Counted from the stretch's first letter, positions 1-9,795 are shown. The stretch is 64,000 nt of DNA from JBGNFV01 sp049645705 (GCA_049645705.1 JBARUK010000098.1:1-64000); one strand, 5' to 3'. Notes: generated by a model not told the origin, from the sequence alone. A program made the numbers and translations.

Positions 1-1716
1 GTAGCCGTGCAGGTCTTTGCCTATGAGCTGGCCTATGGTGTTGTAGCGGTAGTTGGCCACCAGTACTTCGGGCTGCTGGTTTACCTGGTGGTATACCTGC
101 AGCACGCGCCCGGCGTGGTCGTAGCTGAAGCGGTCGCGGGTGGTGACGGAGTCTGCCGCGCCGTACACGGTGGTCTGCTGGCGCAGGGGCTTGCCCTCGA
201 AGTCGTAGGCGACGGTGCTGATGTCTTTCAGGTCGGTCTCCAGGTGGTTATTGGAACGGGTCTGGATCACGCGGCCCCACTTATCGTAGAAGAGGTGCTT
301 GATGAGCCAGTCATTGGTGCCGAGTATGCGCTCTCTGGAGGCGACGGGCATGCCGCGCAGCCGCTCGTAGGCATAGGCTTCCTGGTCCTGGACTATGCCG
401 GCCTGGTAGTGGTCGGAGGCCAGGCGGCCATTGCCGTCGCGGTCCAGGTCGTAGTGGTCGTAGTAGGAGGCGGTGAGTACGGCCGAGTCCGGCACCTGCG
501 GATATACATTATTTGTATAGCCGTAGGCGGTGGTGCTGCTTTCCCTTTCGTAGCGCAGGTTGCCGTTGGCGTAGTAGCTGTCTATGGCCTGCTGTAGCTG
601 GGTGCGGTCGTTGCCACCCTTCCATACGCCGCTGTACACGGGCCGCTGCCGCCGGTCGTATTTGATAAAGGTCCACAGGCTGTCCTGCCGCAGGCGGCCG
701 TCCTGTACCAGGGCGGTGCGGCCGAGTGGGTCGTAGAGGTAGTACACGGGGTCTTTATCGGGAAAGCGGGCTTCGCTGATGCGGCCCTCTTCGTCGTAGA
801 GGTAGCTGAACAGCAGTTGGCTCACGGATGATGAGGTAAGGTCCCAGGTGCCCCCGAGGCTATCCAGTATCTCGTGGGCCCGGGGCGGTACGGTGTAGCG
901 CAGCCGCCCGGCCAGGTCGTAGCTGTAGTAGGTGCGGTAGTACTGCCCGGCGGCATGCTTCTGCTCGGTCATGATGGTACGGCCGCTCCTGCCGGTGTAG
1001 CTGCGGACCGTTTGCCCGTCCTCGTCAGTCACTTCCGTCACCTGTACCTGCTGCAGCTCGGCGGCAGTGTAGTTACGGCTGCCCAGGTGGGGGGTATCAG
1101 GATCAAAAAAGCGGAGGGTATCACTGGCCCTGGCGGCCCGGTAGGCATAGGTGACGGCATGGCCGCTGTCGGGCTGCCAGGCCCCGCCCACACTGCCGCT
1201 TACCAGCACGCGGCCCAGGGGGCTGTTCTCGTAGCGGGCCTCGGCGTAGGGAGCCGCATCGGTGGCGTAGTCCGCATCTGCCGCCTGGTAGAAGAGGTAT
1301 TGCTCGCTCTCCTCGTAGCTGTTGTTATAGGTAGCACGCGTGCGGAAAAACTCGCCGCTGCCGTCTACATACGGCAGGTAGCCGCGCACGGGCTGGCCGT
1401 TGTTCAGGTAGCGGTAGGGCTGCACAATGTCCCGCCCGTCGGGGGCGGCATCCAGTTGGCTGGCCTGCACGGTGCGGCCGAAGCCGTCGCTGAAGGACTT
1501 GGCTATGCTGCGCTGCGAGGGCGTGAGCTGGTCTATGGAGTCCACTTCGTACACGCCTTCCACGCGCACCGAGGTGGCCTGTACATAGCTGGCGGCGGTG
1601 CCGTTGAGCGTGAGGGTATCGGCCTGCGCCAGCGCCTTTTCATTTATAAAAAGAAGTGCGGCCACAAGTGAAAGAACCGACAGCTTCAGGTATGAGGGTA
1701 ATGTTGTGATAAACAT
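1..1716 (-). CDS. RHS/YD-repeat secreted protein with DUF6443-like N-terminus (3' end outside window)
   Basis: The ATG at 1716 opens a frame that runs without a stop to base 1, so 572 codons are seen and the C-terminus is missing. Residues 1-32 form a signal peptide ending in an Ala-rich AxA-type site (..NEKALAQA). The next part resembles the DUF6443 domain that begins many Bacteroidota RHS proteins (SFSDGFGRTVQASQL). It is followed by degenerate YD/RHS repeats such as YDEEGRISEARFPD, YDPLGRTALVQDG, YDKWGRVIQTRS and YDHAGRVLQVYHQ. RHS proteins of this kind build a hollow beta-shell and often carry a variable C-terminal effector, which would lie beyond base 1. It starts 20 nt after the stop of the upstream LRR/SpvB-like gene, so the two are probably co-transcribed. 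Codon use matches the neighbour. Confidence 0.88.
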   Translation of the reverse strand, partial: MFITTLPSYLKLSVLSLVAALLFINEKALAQADTLTLNGTAASYVQATSVRVEGVYEVDSIDQLTPSQRSIAKSFSDGFGRTVQASQLDAAPDGRDIVQPYRYLNNGQPVRGYLPYVDGSGEFFRTRATYNNSYEESEQYLFYQAADADYATDAAPYAEARYENSPLGRVLVSGSVGGAWQPDSGHAVTYAYRAARASDTLRFFDPDTPHLGSRNYTAAELQQVQVTEVTDEDGQTVRSYTGRSGRTIMTEQKHAAGQYYRTYYSYDLAGRLRYTVPPRAHEILDSLGGTWDLTSSSVSQLLFSYLYDEEGRISEARFPDKDPVYYLYDPLGRTALVQDGRLRQDSLWTFIKYDRRQRPVYSGVWKGGNDRTQLQQAIDSYYANGNLRYERESSTTAYGYTNNVYPQVPDSAVLTASYYDHYDLDRDGNGRLASDHYQAGIVQDQEAYAYERLRGMPVASRERILGTNDWLIKHLFYDKWGRVIQTRSNNHLETDLKDISTVAYDFEGKPLRQQTTVYGAADSVTTRDRFSYDHAGRVLQVYHQVNQQPEVLVANYRYNTIGQLIGKDLHGY

Positions 1717-1736
1717 AGTCTATTCTTTTCTGTCGG

Positions 1737-4700
1737 TTATTCGGGTACTTCAGTCATGGACACATACCTGGTGACCGTTTTGACGTACCCGCAGGCATCG
1801 GTCACCGTCACTTGCAGATAGTAGTTCTGCGTTTCCGTAAGCGTCACCGTACTGCTGGTGCTGGCGGGGGTAAACTTGGAGCTATCATCCCGCGTCACTT
1901 CCCAGGCGTAGCTGAGCATGCCCCTGAAGTCCTGCGCTACGGCCGTAAAGGTGATGCTCTCCCCGTTATCATACTCCGTTTTGTCCGGGTCACCCGATAT
2001 ACTCAGGGTAGGTGCCGGTGGCTGCAGGGTGACCACGTAGCTGATGACGTCCTCGTGCCCTACCGAGTCATGGGCTACCACTTTAAACTCAAAATCATCG
2101 CAGTAGGCCCCGCTGTGGGTGTAGGTCATGGTATACGTGTCTACTGTGTCGGCTACCAGTTGCCATGCCGCCGCGGAGTCGGCCTTATAGTACCACTTGT
2201 AGTTATAGGGGCCTAAGCCGCCCTTGGGCAGTACGCGGATGGGCTCCGTTTCGTCACCGTAGGGTAGTTTATGGTCAAATATGGTGAGCGTGTCTATCTC
2301 CAGGGTCAGTATGGGTATGCCCGGGTCTATAAATTCGGTAAAGGTCTGCTGCACATGGTCGTCCGTCACTTCACAGCTCAGGTAAAAGTCTACCGAATCC
2401 ACATTCAGCGTGATCTCGGCGGTAGCAGACGACAGGTCCGTCTCTATACCGGATGCATGTTCGGTCTTAAACCAGCGGTACACGGGCGTACCACAGTAGG
2501 CGGTGTCATGTTCTACCCGGTAGGTCTGGCTGCTGTACTGCTCGGGGTTAGGCTCGCCGGTCATACCCGTGAGTTCAAACTCCTCGTTCTCTTCCAGCGA
2601 GTAAGTATAGGTAAGGGTATTGCCAAATTCATCGAACACCTCTGCTATTACCGTATAGTTGCGGCAGTCTTTGGCCAGCCATATCTCCCGGCCATCGGCG
2701 GAGAGGGTAGTGTCGGCGGCCGCAAAGTTTTGCCTCACGGTGTCCTTCGGTGCCTGGTAGTACCAGCTTACGTCCACCTCTACCTCGCTGGTATCGGTCA
2801 CCTCTTTGGTGCCGTCGTAGTTCAGCAGCACACCCAGGTAGTCCAGCTCCACCGCATTCAGCTTAAAGTGGTATTGCGTACTACCGGCCGTGTCCAGTCT
2901 TTCCAGCCAGGCGTCCAGCTTGTAGCTGGCCCGGCTCTTCCGGTACTCGTTTACCTGGCGTATATTGCCCTCCTTATCGCGCAGTACGGTGGGCCGGAAG
3001 GCACGGTCGTACTCTGTAGAGGTAAATTCACCGCGGCTGTCTGTGGTGCGCACCAGGCCATAGGGCATGCGGTAGGCGTAGGTCTGGAGGGTAGCCTCTG
3101 AGGGGAAGAACACCATCTGGTCTATACCGCAGGCGGTACAGGCAGAAGCGGACCGGGTGATGGATATAGTGACCGAATCGCCCAGGGCAGACAGGTCCAG
3201 CACCAGTTCACGATAGGCCCAGCGGTCGCTGGCCTCTACGGTCCAGGTAGTGTTCACAGACTGCCCCTGGCCGTCATGGGCAGAGACGCTTAGCTGGGTC
3301 TGACTTTCAAAAATGAATATTCCGCCCAGCACAAACTCATCGAAACCGGAGCGGGCCACGGTGCCGGTCAGGGACAGGGCCGTATTATCCAGATTAAGAA
3401 ACTCACCTTCGGTAGGGGTAAAGCTAAAGCCGTTCTCGCTGTCATAAGGCAGGTCATTGTACAGTACAGAGGCCACCGGCGCATGCATCACCTCCGCCAG
3501 CGGCAGGGTGTAGTCGTAGCCCATGATCACCCCTTTGGTTTCCAGGTTGCGCCCCTGTATCTCTTTGCCTATGCCGTAGTCCTGGTAGCTGATGATCTCG
3601 CTGGTTTTGATGTAGCGCGAATCGGGACTATAGGCAGAAGCAGTGGCCAGGTCGGCAAAGTCCGTTACACCATCGCCTGCGGCCAGGCTGTAGCTGCTTT
3701 TCATCACGACTATAGATGAGTCTGCCTGGGGCACAATGCCATATTCGCTCAGCGACGCCCCCAGTACTTTTTCAGTCGTTCCGTTCTTCTTAATGGCGAT
3801 GGTCTCTACCGGCATGCCCACCCGGTGTTCCGTTTCCAGTTGCTGCAGCGCCAGCAGTGCCTCATCATTGCCGGATTTATTACTGAGCACGTCATCTACA
3901 AAGTAGTTGCGTACCAGGCTGGTAATGCCCTGCTCGTCGGTAGTACGGCTTTCCAGCAGGTAGGGGAAGCCGGCCGGCCGGTAGCTCCTACCGGCGGTAG
4001 ACTGGGTGTACTTCGTGGTATCGCCCACATCATACAGGCGGGAGACGGTACTGTCCGTTACCACTGCGTAGCCATAGCGTACATCGTATATGCCGTAGGT
4101 ATAGAGGCTGCCCGTGTTCAGCTCCGTTTCGTCGTAGTACACCGCCCTCACCGAGCCACTGTCCGGGCGGAATATGGTGTTATGGAAATATTCCGTTCTC
4201 TGCACCAGGTTGCCGTTTTCGTCAAAGAGCTTTTTGGCTTTCATCAGGCCCGCATACTGGCTAAAGTCGTCTACCGGCGCAAAAGGAAAGCGGCGGTAGT
4301 CGTCTGCCCCGTACAGGTAGGTGCTATCGGCTACTGAGGTATTGATGTGGCCGTTGCGGGTCCGCTTATATTGCGGGTGATCATACGTGCCCACGTACAC
4401 GCGTATATCATATTCATGCACGATCTCCCCCTCGCCGGGCTTGCTCACCGTCACCCGCTCGTACCGCGCCACCGGCCCCATCTGGTCGGCCGTATTTACA
4501 TTCATAGGAAAAAACTCTATGGAGGCTTCCAGCAGCCTGGTCAGGTCATCGTTGCCTATCCATTCATTTATCTTTTCTTCTGATAAATAAGAAGGGTAGT
4601 TGCCCGCATGCCTGCCCAGCCCCGCCGGTGACAGGTAGGCGTAGCGCGGCTCCCACATCATGCGGCCCGTGGTCTGCCCGATCCCATCATCATATTCAAC

Positions 4701-7700
4701 GTATTTCAGTACATCGTGGGCCTTGCTTATACCGTCATGGAAGCGCATGGCCCGTATCCTGGCCGCCCCCGTGGTGTATTCATCGTCACGGTCTGCCCGC
4801 GTAAAGGTGTGCGCATCATAGGTAAAGGTAGCCGTACCTCCTGAGGGGAAAGTCACTTTAGACAACGCCCCGTCGCCTACCCGGTGCCTCACAATTTGCT
4901 GACCATCATAGGTATAAACAGGTATGATGGTACTGTCTTTTTTAAAATGGGTCAGCTCAAACCGGTCGTTCTCGTCGCGGTACACGTATACCTCCGGGCG
5001 CGGCTCGTAGTAGCCATAGCCCCACAGGTCATTACCTTCTACCTCAAAGCCATCGTAGTAGTTAAAGCCATATTCGCCCATCTCTATGTTGCCGCTGCGC
5101 AGGGTGATCTTCAGCAGCTTGTCAGAAAAGGCCAGTCGTGGATTCCGCTTATCTTCTTCCCAGTCTGCTATGAGGCCGTCACGGTAGCCGAAAAACATGG
5201 AGGACCTTTCAAAATGCTTGTCTTCACCGGTGTAATAATGGCCTGCATGAGACAGACGGAAGGCCGGGTTGGGGTAGAATGATGTAGACAGGTCCTGCAC
5301 GGGTATGTCCTCCGGCTCTATGTAGTAGTACTTCTTCTCTACTTTATCATAGTACAGCTCATCTACTTCACTCGTTCCCACTTCATTGTACTGCAGGAGG
5401 ATCTGCTCCCTGTCAGCTTTTACTTCTTTCAGGTAAGCATACTGGCTGTTGGTAGTGAGCAGGTACTGTGGCTGATAGGCATAGAACCCTTCTCCCCTTA
5501 CAGACTGGTTCACATGGTGGCCTATCGCCGTATTGTGCTGGTCTTTAAAGCCCTTGAGCCCCCACGACAGGGTTATCTCATCGCCGGTAGGGTGGCTGAT
5601 CTTTGTCAGATACCAGCCGGAGGTATACTGCCAGGGCCGGTTTAGCAGAGGGGTACTCCAGGCTTTGTACTGCCGGGTAAAGTAGTCAGATTCAGGATCC
5701 GAAGTGTTTTTCCTGGGATCATTGGGACTGGGAATACTTATGAAATAGTTTATTTCCAGACTATCCATGTACTCATAGGTCTGCGTTTTCAGATCGAAGC
5801 GGTATGTTATGCCGCTGTCATCTGTAATGGTAAAGGCATCGATGTGCTGGCTGGTGGCATTACGCTGTACATCTACCTGCAGGTTGGCCAGTGGCTGCAG
5901 CCGTGGTTCGCCTTCTTTATCAAATACCATTTTGCCGCTGTAGCCGGGAAAGCTGAGGTAGAAAATGTCTGGCTCGGTGTCTTTTATAAAGCCCTGATCT
6001 TCAAAAAAGGCCAGTTTCTCACTGTCCGTATCACCATCGGAGAGTTCGGCCGCATCGTGGGCCAGGCTGTCATACAGCCACCCTACCCTGCCATTGCTGC
6101 CTGCCTCCTGCAGATCGTCCGGTATGCCGCGCATCTCGCGCTGTATGGAGCCGCCCCCTGCCAGTGACCAGTTCATGCCGTACAGGCCCGACCGCGAGTT
6201 GCGGTTGCCCCCTTCTCCGTTAAATACCAGGCTCAGGCTGTGCGACAGCGCCCTGCCGCTGACGGTGCCTATGGGTATGCTCATATTGAGCGTGCCCGTC
6301 TGCAGGTCTACCGGAAAGTACTGCTCCAGCGGCGACTCGTTAGGGGCACCCACCCCGCTGCGCACCTCATAGGTACGGCTGGTATTGGTACCGGCGAGCT
6401 GGGCGGTAGTGATCAGCGCCCGGTACCTGAGCAGGGTTGAGGGCGGATTCAGGATAATGAGCTCATAGGAGGTCTCACCCGGCAGGTCTACCCACGTACC
6501 CGTAGAGTCCACCTGCCACTGGTATGATACCGAGGGGTCATCAGGCCCGGCCACCAGCCTCAGCGTGTCCTGATTCTGGTAGTATTCTATCTGTGGCGGC
6601 GCCTGGTCCGGGGTCTGGCTACTAAATTCGTATACTGAAAATACATGCGACCCGTCGGGCTCCAGTAGTTTCACTATCTCATCCCAGGGCAGCCGGTTAT
6701 TGCCTGCATATATCCTCAGGTTAGCCGCATTGGTATGCGAGGTCAGGTCAGATACAGCAGACAGGTTGTTAAAAGACAGGCTTAGCGTAAGCAAACCAGT
6801 GGCCTGGTTAAAGCTTGCCGGTATGGTACCCGACAGGTTGTTTTCTCCCAGGTAGACAGCCCTCAGGTTGCCGCCGTTACCGATAGATGATGGGATAGGC
6901 CCTTCCAGTTCATTATCATCCAGCTTCAGGTATTCCAGCGTGGTCATCTGCCCCAGATTTTCCGGGATTATGCCCGAGAACATATTATCGCTCAGGTACA
7001 GGTACCGCAGGGGCAGGTCTTTGAGAAAGCCCGGTATGGGGCCGGCCAGCTCGTTGCCGATCAGGTTCAGTGTAGTCAGCGCCTGCAGGCTGCTATAAGA
7101 CGAAGGAATGCTGCCCGTAAGGTGGTTATTGGTGATTTCCAGCGTCTTTAACAGTCCGCAATGACTTATCCAGTCAGGCAGGGCACCGGACAGGTTATTA
7201 TGGCTGATATACAGGCTGCGCAGGTTGCCGAGGGTATCCTGCGACTCGGGTATCTGCCCGGTAAAGTGACAGCTCCGCAGGTTCAGGTAAGCCAGGTCGG
7301 AGTCGCTCACTACCCAGTCCGGGATGGGCCCGGCATCGAAGTTATTATAGGACAGGTTCAGAAAGTTGATGTACTGCAGGCTCCAGTTTTGAGGAAAGGG
7401 ACCATTGAAGTAATTATGGTCCAGGTACAGGTATTCCAGGTCCGGCAGAGAGTCCAGCCACTGCGGCACCTCACCGATCAGGTTATTACCCGAAAGCCTC
7501 AGATCGATCAATAGCGACAGGTGCCGCAGGCTATCGGGCAGTTCGCCCCCCAGCTCATTATTCCTGACCTGCAGGTATTCTAAAGCCGACAGCCCGCCCC
7601 ATGCCACCGGAATGGCGCCGCTTAGCCAGTTATTGGAGAGGTCCAGGGAGTAAAGGTCCGTCAGTCCGTATAGCTGGGGCAGGCTCCCCGCAAGGTCATT

Positions 7701-8012
7701 CTGATGCAGCCTGAGCCTCACCAGTTTCTTCAGGTCATTGATGGCAGGCGGGATGGTACCGTTCAGGTTGTTAGACTGCAGATTTATCTCCGATACGTCA
7801 CCGTTACTGACCGTAACACCATACCAGGTGGCAAAGTCGGCAGACGTAGTGCCGCTGAGCCAGTTTGTATCATCGTCCCACCCGGCACCATCCGTACTAT
7901 CGTACAGCGCCTTCAGGGCGGCATATTCTACAGAGTCGGGAATTTCATTTTGGGCAAAGGCCGGGATAGTCAGAATACCCACCATCAGGCAGGCTAAGTA
8001 TAGTGTTCTCAT
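1737..8012 (-). CDS. Giant secreted LRR protein fused to an SpvB/RHS-like shell and Ig/PKD-like C-terminus
   Basis: A 2091-residue protein. Residues 1-20 are a signal peptide (..ILTIPAFAQ). Residues about 70-430 are plant-type leucine-rich repeats with the recurring pattern LxxNxLxGxIP, some 15 copies. Residues about 455-555 look Ig-like (VSYQWQVDSTG). From about 560 a segment SPLEQYFPVDLQTGTLNMSI followed by LSHSLSLVFNGEGGN is typical of the N-terminal shell of SpvB/TcaC/RHS-type proteins. Weak YD-like strands follow up to about 1700. The last 350 residues hold three Ig/PKD-like beta domains (YNYKWYYKADS, LSYAWEVTRDD). No C-terminal T9SS sorting signature is evident. The next gene, 20 nt downstream, continues as an RHS repeat protein, so the pair may form one two-part shell. 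Function is unknown; a cell-surface adhesin or toxin carrier is an inference. Confidence 0.88.
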   Translation of the reverse strand: MRTLYLACLMVGILTIPAFAQNEIPDSVEYAALKALYDSTDGAGWDDDTNWLSGTTSADFATWYGVTVSNGDVSEINLQSNNLNGTIPPAINDLKKLVRLRLHQNDLAGSLPQLYGLTDLYSLDLSNNWLSGAIPVAWGGLSALEYLQVRNNELGGELPDSLRHLSLLIDLRLSGNNLIGEVPQWLDSLPDLEYLYLDHNYFNGPFPQNWSLQYINFLNLSYNNFDAGPIPDWVVSDSDLAYLNLRSCHFTGQIPESQDTLGNLRSLYISHNNLSGALPDWISHCGLLKTLEITNNHLTGSIPSSYSSLQALTTLNLIGNELAGPIPGFLKDLPLRYLYLSDNMFSGIIPENLGQMTTLEYLKLDDNELEGPIPSSIGNGGNLRAVYLGENNLSGTIPASFNQATGLLTLSLSFNNLSAVSDLTSHTNAANLRIYAGNNRLPWDEIVKLLEPDGSHVFSVYEFSSQTPDQAPPQIEYYQNQDTLRLVAGPDDPSVSYQWQVDSTGTWVDLPGETSYELIILNPPSTLLRYRALITTAQLAGTNTSRTYEVRSGVGAPNESPLEQYFPVDLQTGTLNMSIPIGTVSGRALSHSLSLVFNGEGGNRNSRSGLYGMNWSLAGGGSIQREMRGIPDDLQEAGSNGRVGWLYDSLAHDAAELSDGDTDSEKLAFFEDQGFIKDTEPDIFYLSFPGYSGKMVFDKEGEPRLQPLANLQVDVQRNATSQHIDAFTITDDSGITYRFDLKTQTYEYMDSLEINYFISIPSPNDPRKNTSDPESDYFTRQYKAWSTPLLNRPWQYTSGWYLTKISHPTGDEITLSWGLKGFKDQHNTAIGHHVNQSVRGEGFYAYQPQYLLTTNSQYAYLKEVKADREQILLQYNEVGTSEVDELYYDKVEKKYYYIEPEDIPVQDLSTSFYPNPAFRLSHAGHYYTGEDKHFERSSMFFGYRDGLIADWEEDKRNPRLAFSDKLLKITLRSGNIEMGEYGFNYYDGFEVEGNDLWGYGYYEPRPEVYVYRDENDRFELTHFKKDSTIIPVYTYDGQQIVRHRVGDGALSKVTFPSGGTATFTYDAHTFTRADRDDEYTTGAARIRAMRFHDGISKAHDVLKYVEYDDGIGQTTGRMMWEPRYAYLSPAGLGRHAGNYPSYLSEEKINEWIGNDDLTRLLEASIEFFPMNVNTADQMGPVARYERVTVSKPGEGEIVHEYDIRVYVGTYDHPQYKRTRNGHINTSVADSTYLYGADDYRRFPFAPVDDFSQYAGLMKAKKLFDENGNLVQRTEYFHNTIFRPDSGSVRAVYYDETELNTGSLYTYGIYDVRYGYAVVTDSTVSRLYDVGDTTKYTQSTAGRSYRPAGFPYLLESRTTDEQGITSLVRNYFVDDVLSNKSGNDEALLALQQLETEHRVGMPVETIAIKKNGTTEKVLGASLSEYGIVPQADSSIVVMKSSYSLAAGDGVTDFADLATASAYSPDSRYIKTSEIISYQDYGIGKEIQGRNLETKGVIMGYDYTLPLAEVMHAPVASVLYNDLPYDSENGFSFTPTEGEFLNLDNTALSLTGTVARSGFDEFVLGGIFIFESQTQLSVSAHDGQGQSVNTTWTVEASDRWAYRELVLDLSALGDSVTISITRSASACTACGIDQMVFFPSEATLQTYAYRMPYGLVRTTDSRGEFTSTEYDRAFRPTVLRDKEGNIRQVNEYRKSRASYKLDAWLERLDTAGSTQYHFKLNAVELDYLGVLLNYDGTKEVTDTSEVEVDVSWYYQAPKDTVRQNFAAADTTLSADGREIWLAKDCRNYTVIAEVFDEFGNTLTYTYSLEENEEFELTGMTGEPNPEQYSSQTYRVEHDTAYCGTPVYRWFKTEHASGIETDLSSATAEITLNVDSVDFYLSCEVTDDHVQQTFTEFIDPGIPILTLEIDTLTIFDHKLPYGDETEPIRVLPKGGLGPYNYKWYYKADSAAAWQLVADTVDTYTMTYTHSGAYCDDFEFKVVAHDSVGHEDVISYVVTLQPPAPTLSISGDPDKTEYDNGESITFTAVAQDFRGMLSYAWEVTRDDSSKFTPASTSSTVTLTETQNYYLQVTVTDACGYVKTVTRYVSMTEVPE

Positions 8013-8615
8013 ACAGGCTTATAGGCGGAGGGCCGAAAGTAGATCTGGAATCCTTTAAAACAAAAACATACTGAAGGCAGCACGAAAAGAGTAAATGCCG
8101 GCTGGCGGAGGCAAGAGACGACGTTTCCATGAACCGGAATAAATATACGACAAAAAAGCAACAAATAAAGATAAGTAAGGGTCAAGGCCGTCTGTCTTAC
8201 AGGCTGGCACCTGACAGTCAGACGCTTTTACGTCATCATCTAAAAAATCATTCATAAACTGACATCATATAATATGCAAACCTCGCATGCATGATCAGCA
8301 TACATCCCCTGTATTATATCAGCTCTTAATATAAGCTGTGTTATAGGGTAATTCTGCTCTTAAGTTGACAGCTATGAGATTGCCCGGGGACAATCGCTTA
8401 GCTGGTTTTATCCTTATGTATCGTACTCTATATAAGCAATGGGGCTACCGGTGGAACGGAGGTTTGTGCAAGCGGGGCTCTTCCTTTACATCCTGCCAGG
8501 TGAGTGGCCCCGACGGGACCCCAATGGGACAAACTCGAAACAGTGGGGACCTGACCCTGCCAGGCAGAATTGTACTTATCATAGCTTACTGTCCTTTTGT
8601 CCGAAGGTTCTATCC

Positions 8616-8670
8616 TTCGTCGTAGGTTCGTCGTGAGTTCGTCGTAGGTTCGTCTAAGCTTCGTCGGGGC
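8616..8670. repeat. Five tandem 11-bp units (TTCGTCNNNNN)
   Basis: Five consecutive 11-bp units, each beginning TTCGTC: TTCGTCGTAGG, TTCGTCGTGAG, TTCGTCGTAGG, TTCGTCTAAGC, TTCGTCGGGGC. On the reverse strand this becomes CGAA-start units and matches the unit type of the arrays at 9076 and 38411, so it is an inverted member of the same family. Confidence 0.85.
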
Positions 8671-8904
8671 CCTTATTGTACTATTCTAATCTCACTGGCG
8701 CAATCACATACCCTCCTGAGAGTAGCAATACAGCAACAAGCACTATGCATTTATATACAAAACTCTCATTGATCGAACTTACTTACCTCTACCATTAAGA
8801 CCTATGAATACACTATGAGGATTACCATCCACATCAGGTTTATGACAGCACCCAAATTACTACTTCAGCTTTAGTTTCATAAGAATCATGAGGATGGGCA
8901 ACTG

Positions 8905-8964
8905 AATGCAGTCCAACTGAATGCAGTCCAACTGAGTGCAGTCCAACTGTATGCAGTCCAACCA
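8905..8964. repeat. Four tandem 15-bp units (AATGCAGTCCAACTG)
   Basis: Four adjacent copies of a 15-bp unit; the first two are identical, the third has AG for AA and the fourth begins TA and ends CA. There are no spacers between the units, so this is a simple tandem repeat and not a CRISPR array. It lies between two arrays of the unrelated 11-bp family. Confidence 0.9.
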
Positions 8965-9049
8965 AAAGTTGAGGTCAGTATTATCTAAAATGTACAATTT
9001 GTCGTAAACATGCCCTTACGGCAGATCAAACAAAGGATACCTATAGGTT

Positions 9050-9129
9050 ACGTATAGGATAGGTACAGGATCACCGAAGTAGTTACGAAGGAAAGACGAA
9101 GGAAAGACGAAGGAGTTCGGGTAATTCAG
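9050..9129. repeat. Dispersed 80-bp element, copy A: leader module plus 11-bp tandem units
   Basis: The first 26 bp (from CGTATAGGATAGG) precede four 11-bp units starting CGAAG: CGAAGTAGTTA, CGAAGGAAAGA, CGAAGGAAAGA, CGAAGGAGTTC. The first 40 bases agree at 36 positions with 38387-38426, and the similarity continues at a lower level through the 80 bp. Both copies are intergenic and lie in the same orientation. Confidence 0.85.
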
Positions 9130-9287
9130 AGGGTTCCGGGAGGGGATATTCAGCGGATGAAATTAAGCGATATATAAGTTATGTGCAAAAAAACAGACCC
9201 AATACTCTGATAGATCCCGCGGGGCAGGCATCACATATTCCTGGCAGATAATTATGTGAGCAACTACCAGCATTATGGCTGCCAGCA

Positions 9288-9316
9288 ATAAAAAAGCCCC
9301 GGTGAAGGGGCTTTTA
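9288..9316 (-). terminator. Intrinsic terminator of the small Cys-protein gene
   Basis: Read on the minus strand, a GCCCC/GGGGC stem with a short TTCACC loop is followed by TTTTTTATTG. It lies 30-50 nt after the stop codon of the gene at 9345-9575. Confidence 0.85.
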
Positions 9317-9344
9317 TATAAATGTCAATACGATTTATTATCGT

Positions 9345-9575
9345 TTACGCCTGCGCGAAGTGGTTACATCCAAACTTGGCACCAGTCATAAAAGCGTAGT
9401 GGTCTACCTTGTCTGTTACCGGCTTGCCGTTATTTAGTACGGGGATGATATACTCAGGCTCGCGATGCTCTTCGGTCAGTTCGTTACATTTACCGAATTC
9501 ATTCTTGTTCTTGTTAGAGGCTTCCATCGTACTGGTTTGCTCCCAGTGCGTGCAATGATCACATGTAGCTTGCAT
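9345..9575 (-). CDS. Small cysteine-containing protein of unknown function
   Basis: A 76-residue cytoplasmic protein beginning MQATCDHCTHWEQ. It has Cys at 5, 8, 29 and 70, with His next to two of them (CDHCTH at the start, GCNH at the end), so one bound metal ion is plausible but unproven. There is no signal peptide or membrane segment. A clear terminator follows on the same strand and the frame has no competing ORF, which supports a real monocistronic gene. I do not recognise the family. Confidence 0.7.
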   Translation of the reverse strand: MQATCDHCTHWEQTSTMEASNKNKNEFGKCNELTEEHREPEYIIPVLNNGKPVTDKVDHYAFMTGAKFGCNHFAQA

Positions 9576-9717
9576 ATCTATAGTCGTTTAAGTCAAAAAA
9601 ATTCTATGCTGTATAAACTGCCAGACAGGGGGTAATTGTTGCGATCTGAGCACGTAACCAGCTAATTTACAATCAGTCTTAATAAAAAATGAAGCTGAAA
9701 ACCACGGTGACACACAC

Positions 9718-9733
9718 CGGGATGACTGGATTC
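9718..9733 (-). repeat. 16-bp duplicate of the tRNA-Pro 3' end
   Basis: CGGGATGACTGGATTC occurs here and again at 9838-9853, inside the tRNA gene. It covers the acceptor 3' strand and half of the T arm, in the same orientation, 120 bp downstream of the tRNA. It may be an old attachment-site scar or a decayed tRNA copy. Confidence 0.6.
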
Positions 9734-9795
9734 AATACGGTGGGCGTTCTGCAAAGCGCGCCCATCGCGGCCCTGACTCCTTATTTACATTCGGA

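Larger units (their letters stand above)
8013..9287. other. Gene-poor intergenic stretch with tandem repeats
   Basis: About 1.3 kb without a convincing gene. The open frames here (for example 8365-8625 plus) have no recognisable domain, no signal peptide and a different composition from neighbouring genes. The stretch holds three repeat arrays listed separately: an 11-bp array at 8616, a 15-bp array at 8905 and an 11-bp array with an upstream module at 9050. The promoter of the LRR/RHS operon must lie within 8013-8300 but no clear TANNTTTG box was found. Confidence 0.6.

Noticed and set aside
7..1671. Long plus-strand open frames opposite the RHS gene
   Set aside because: They are antisense to a gene with a signal peptide and clear YD repeats; their translations are Val/Gly-rich mirror products.
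1812..7997. Many plus-strand open frames opposite the LRR/SpvB-like gene
   Set aside because: Shadows of the real minus-strand gene; no domains, and they stop and start at random.
8365..8636. Two overlapping plus-strand ORFs of 65-86 codons
   Set aside because: No domain, no plausible start context and a composition unlike neighbouring proteins.
8905..8964. Possible CRISPR array
   Set aside because: Units of 15 bp are directly adjacent with no spacers and there are no cas genes.
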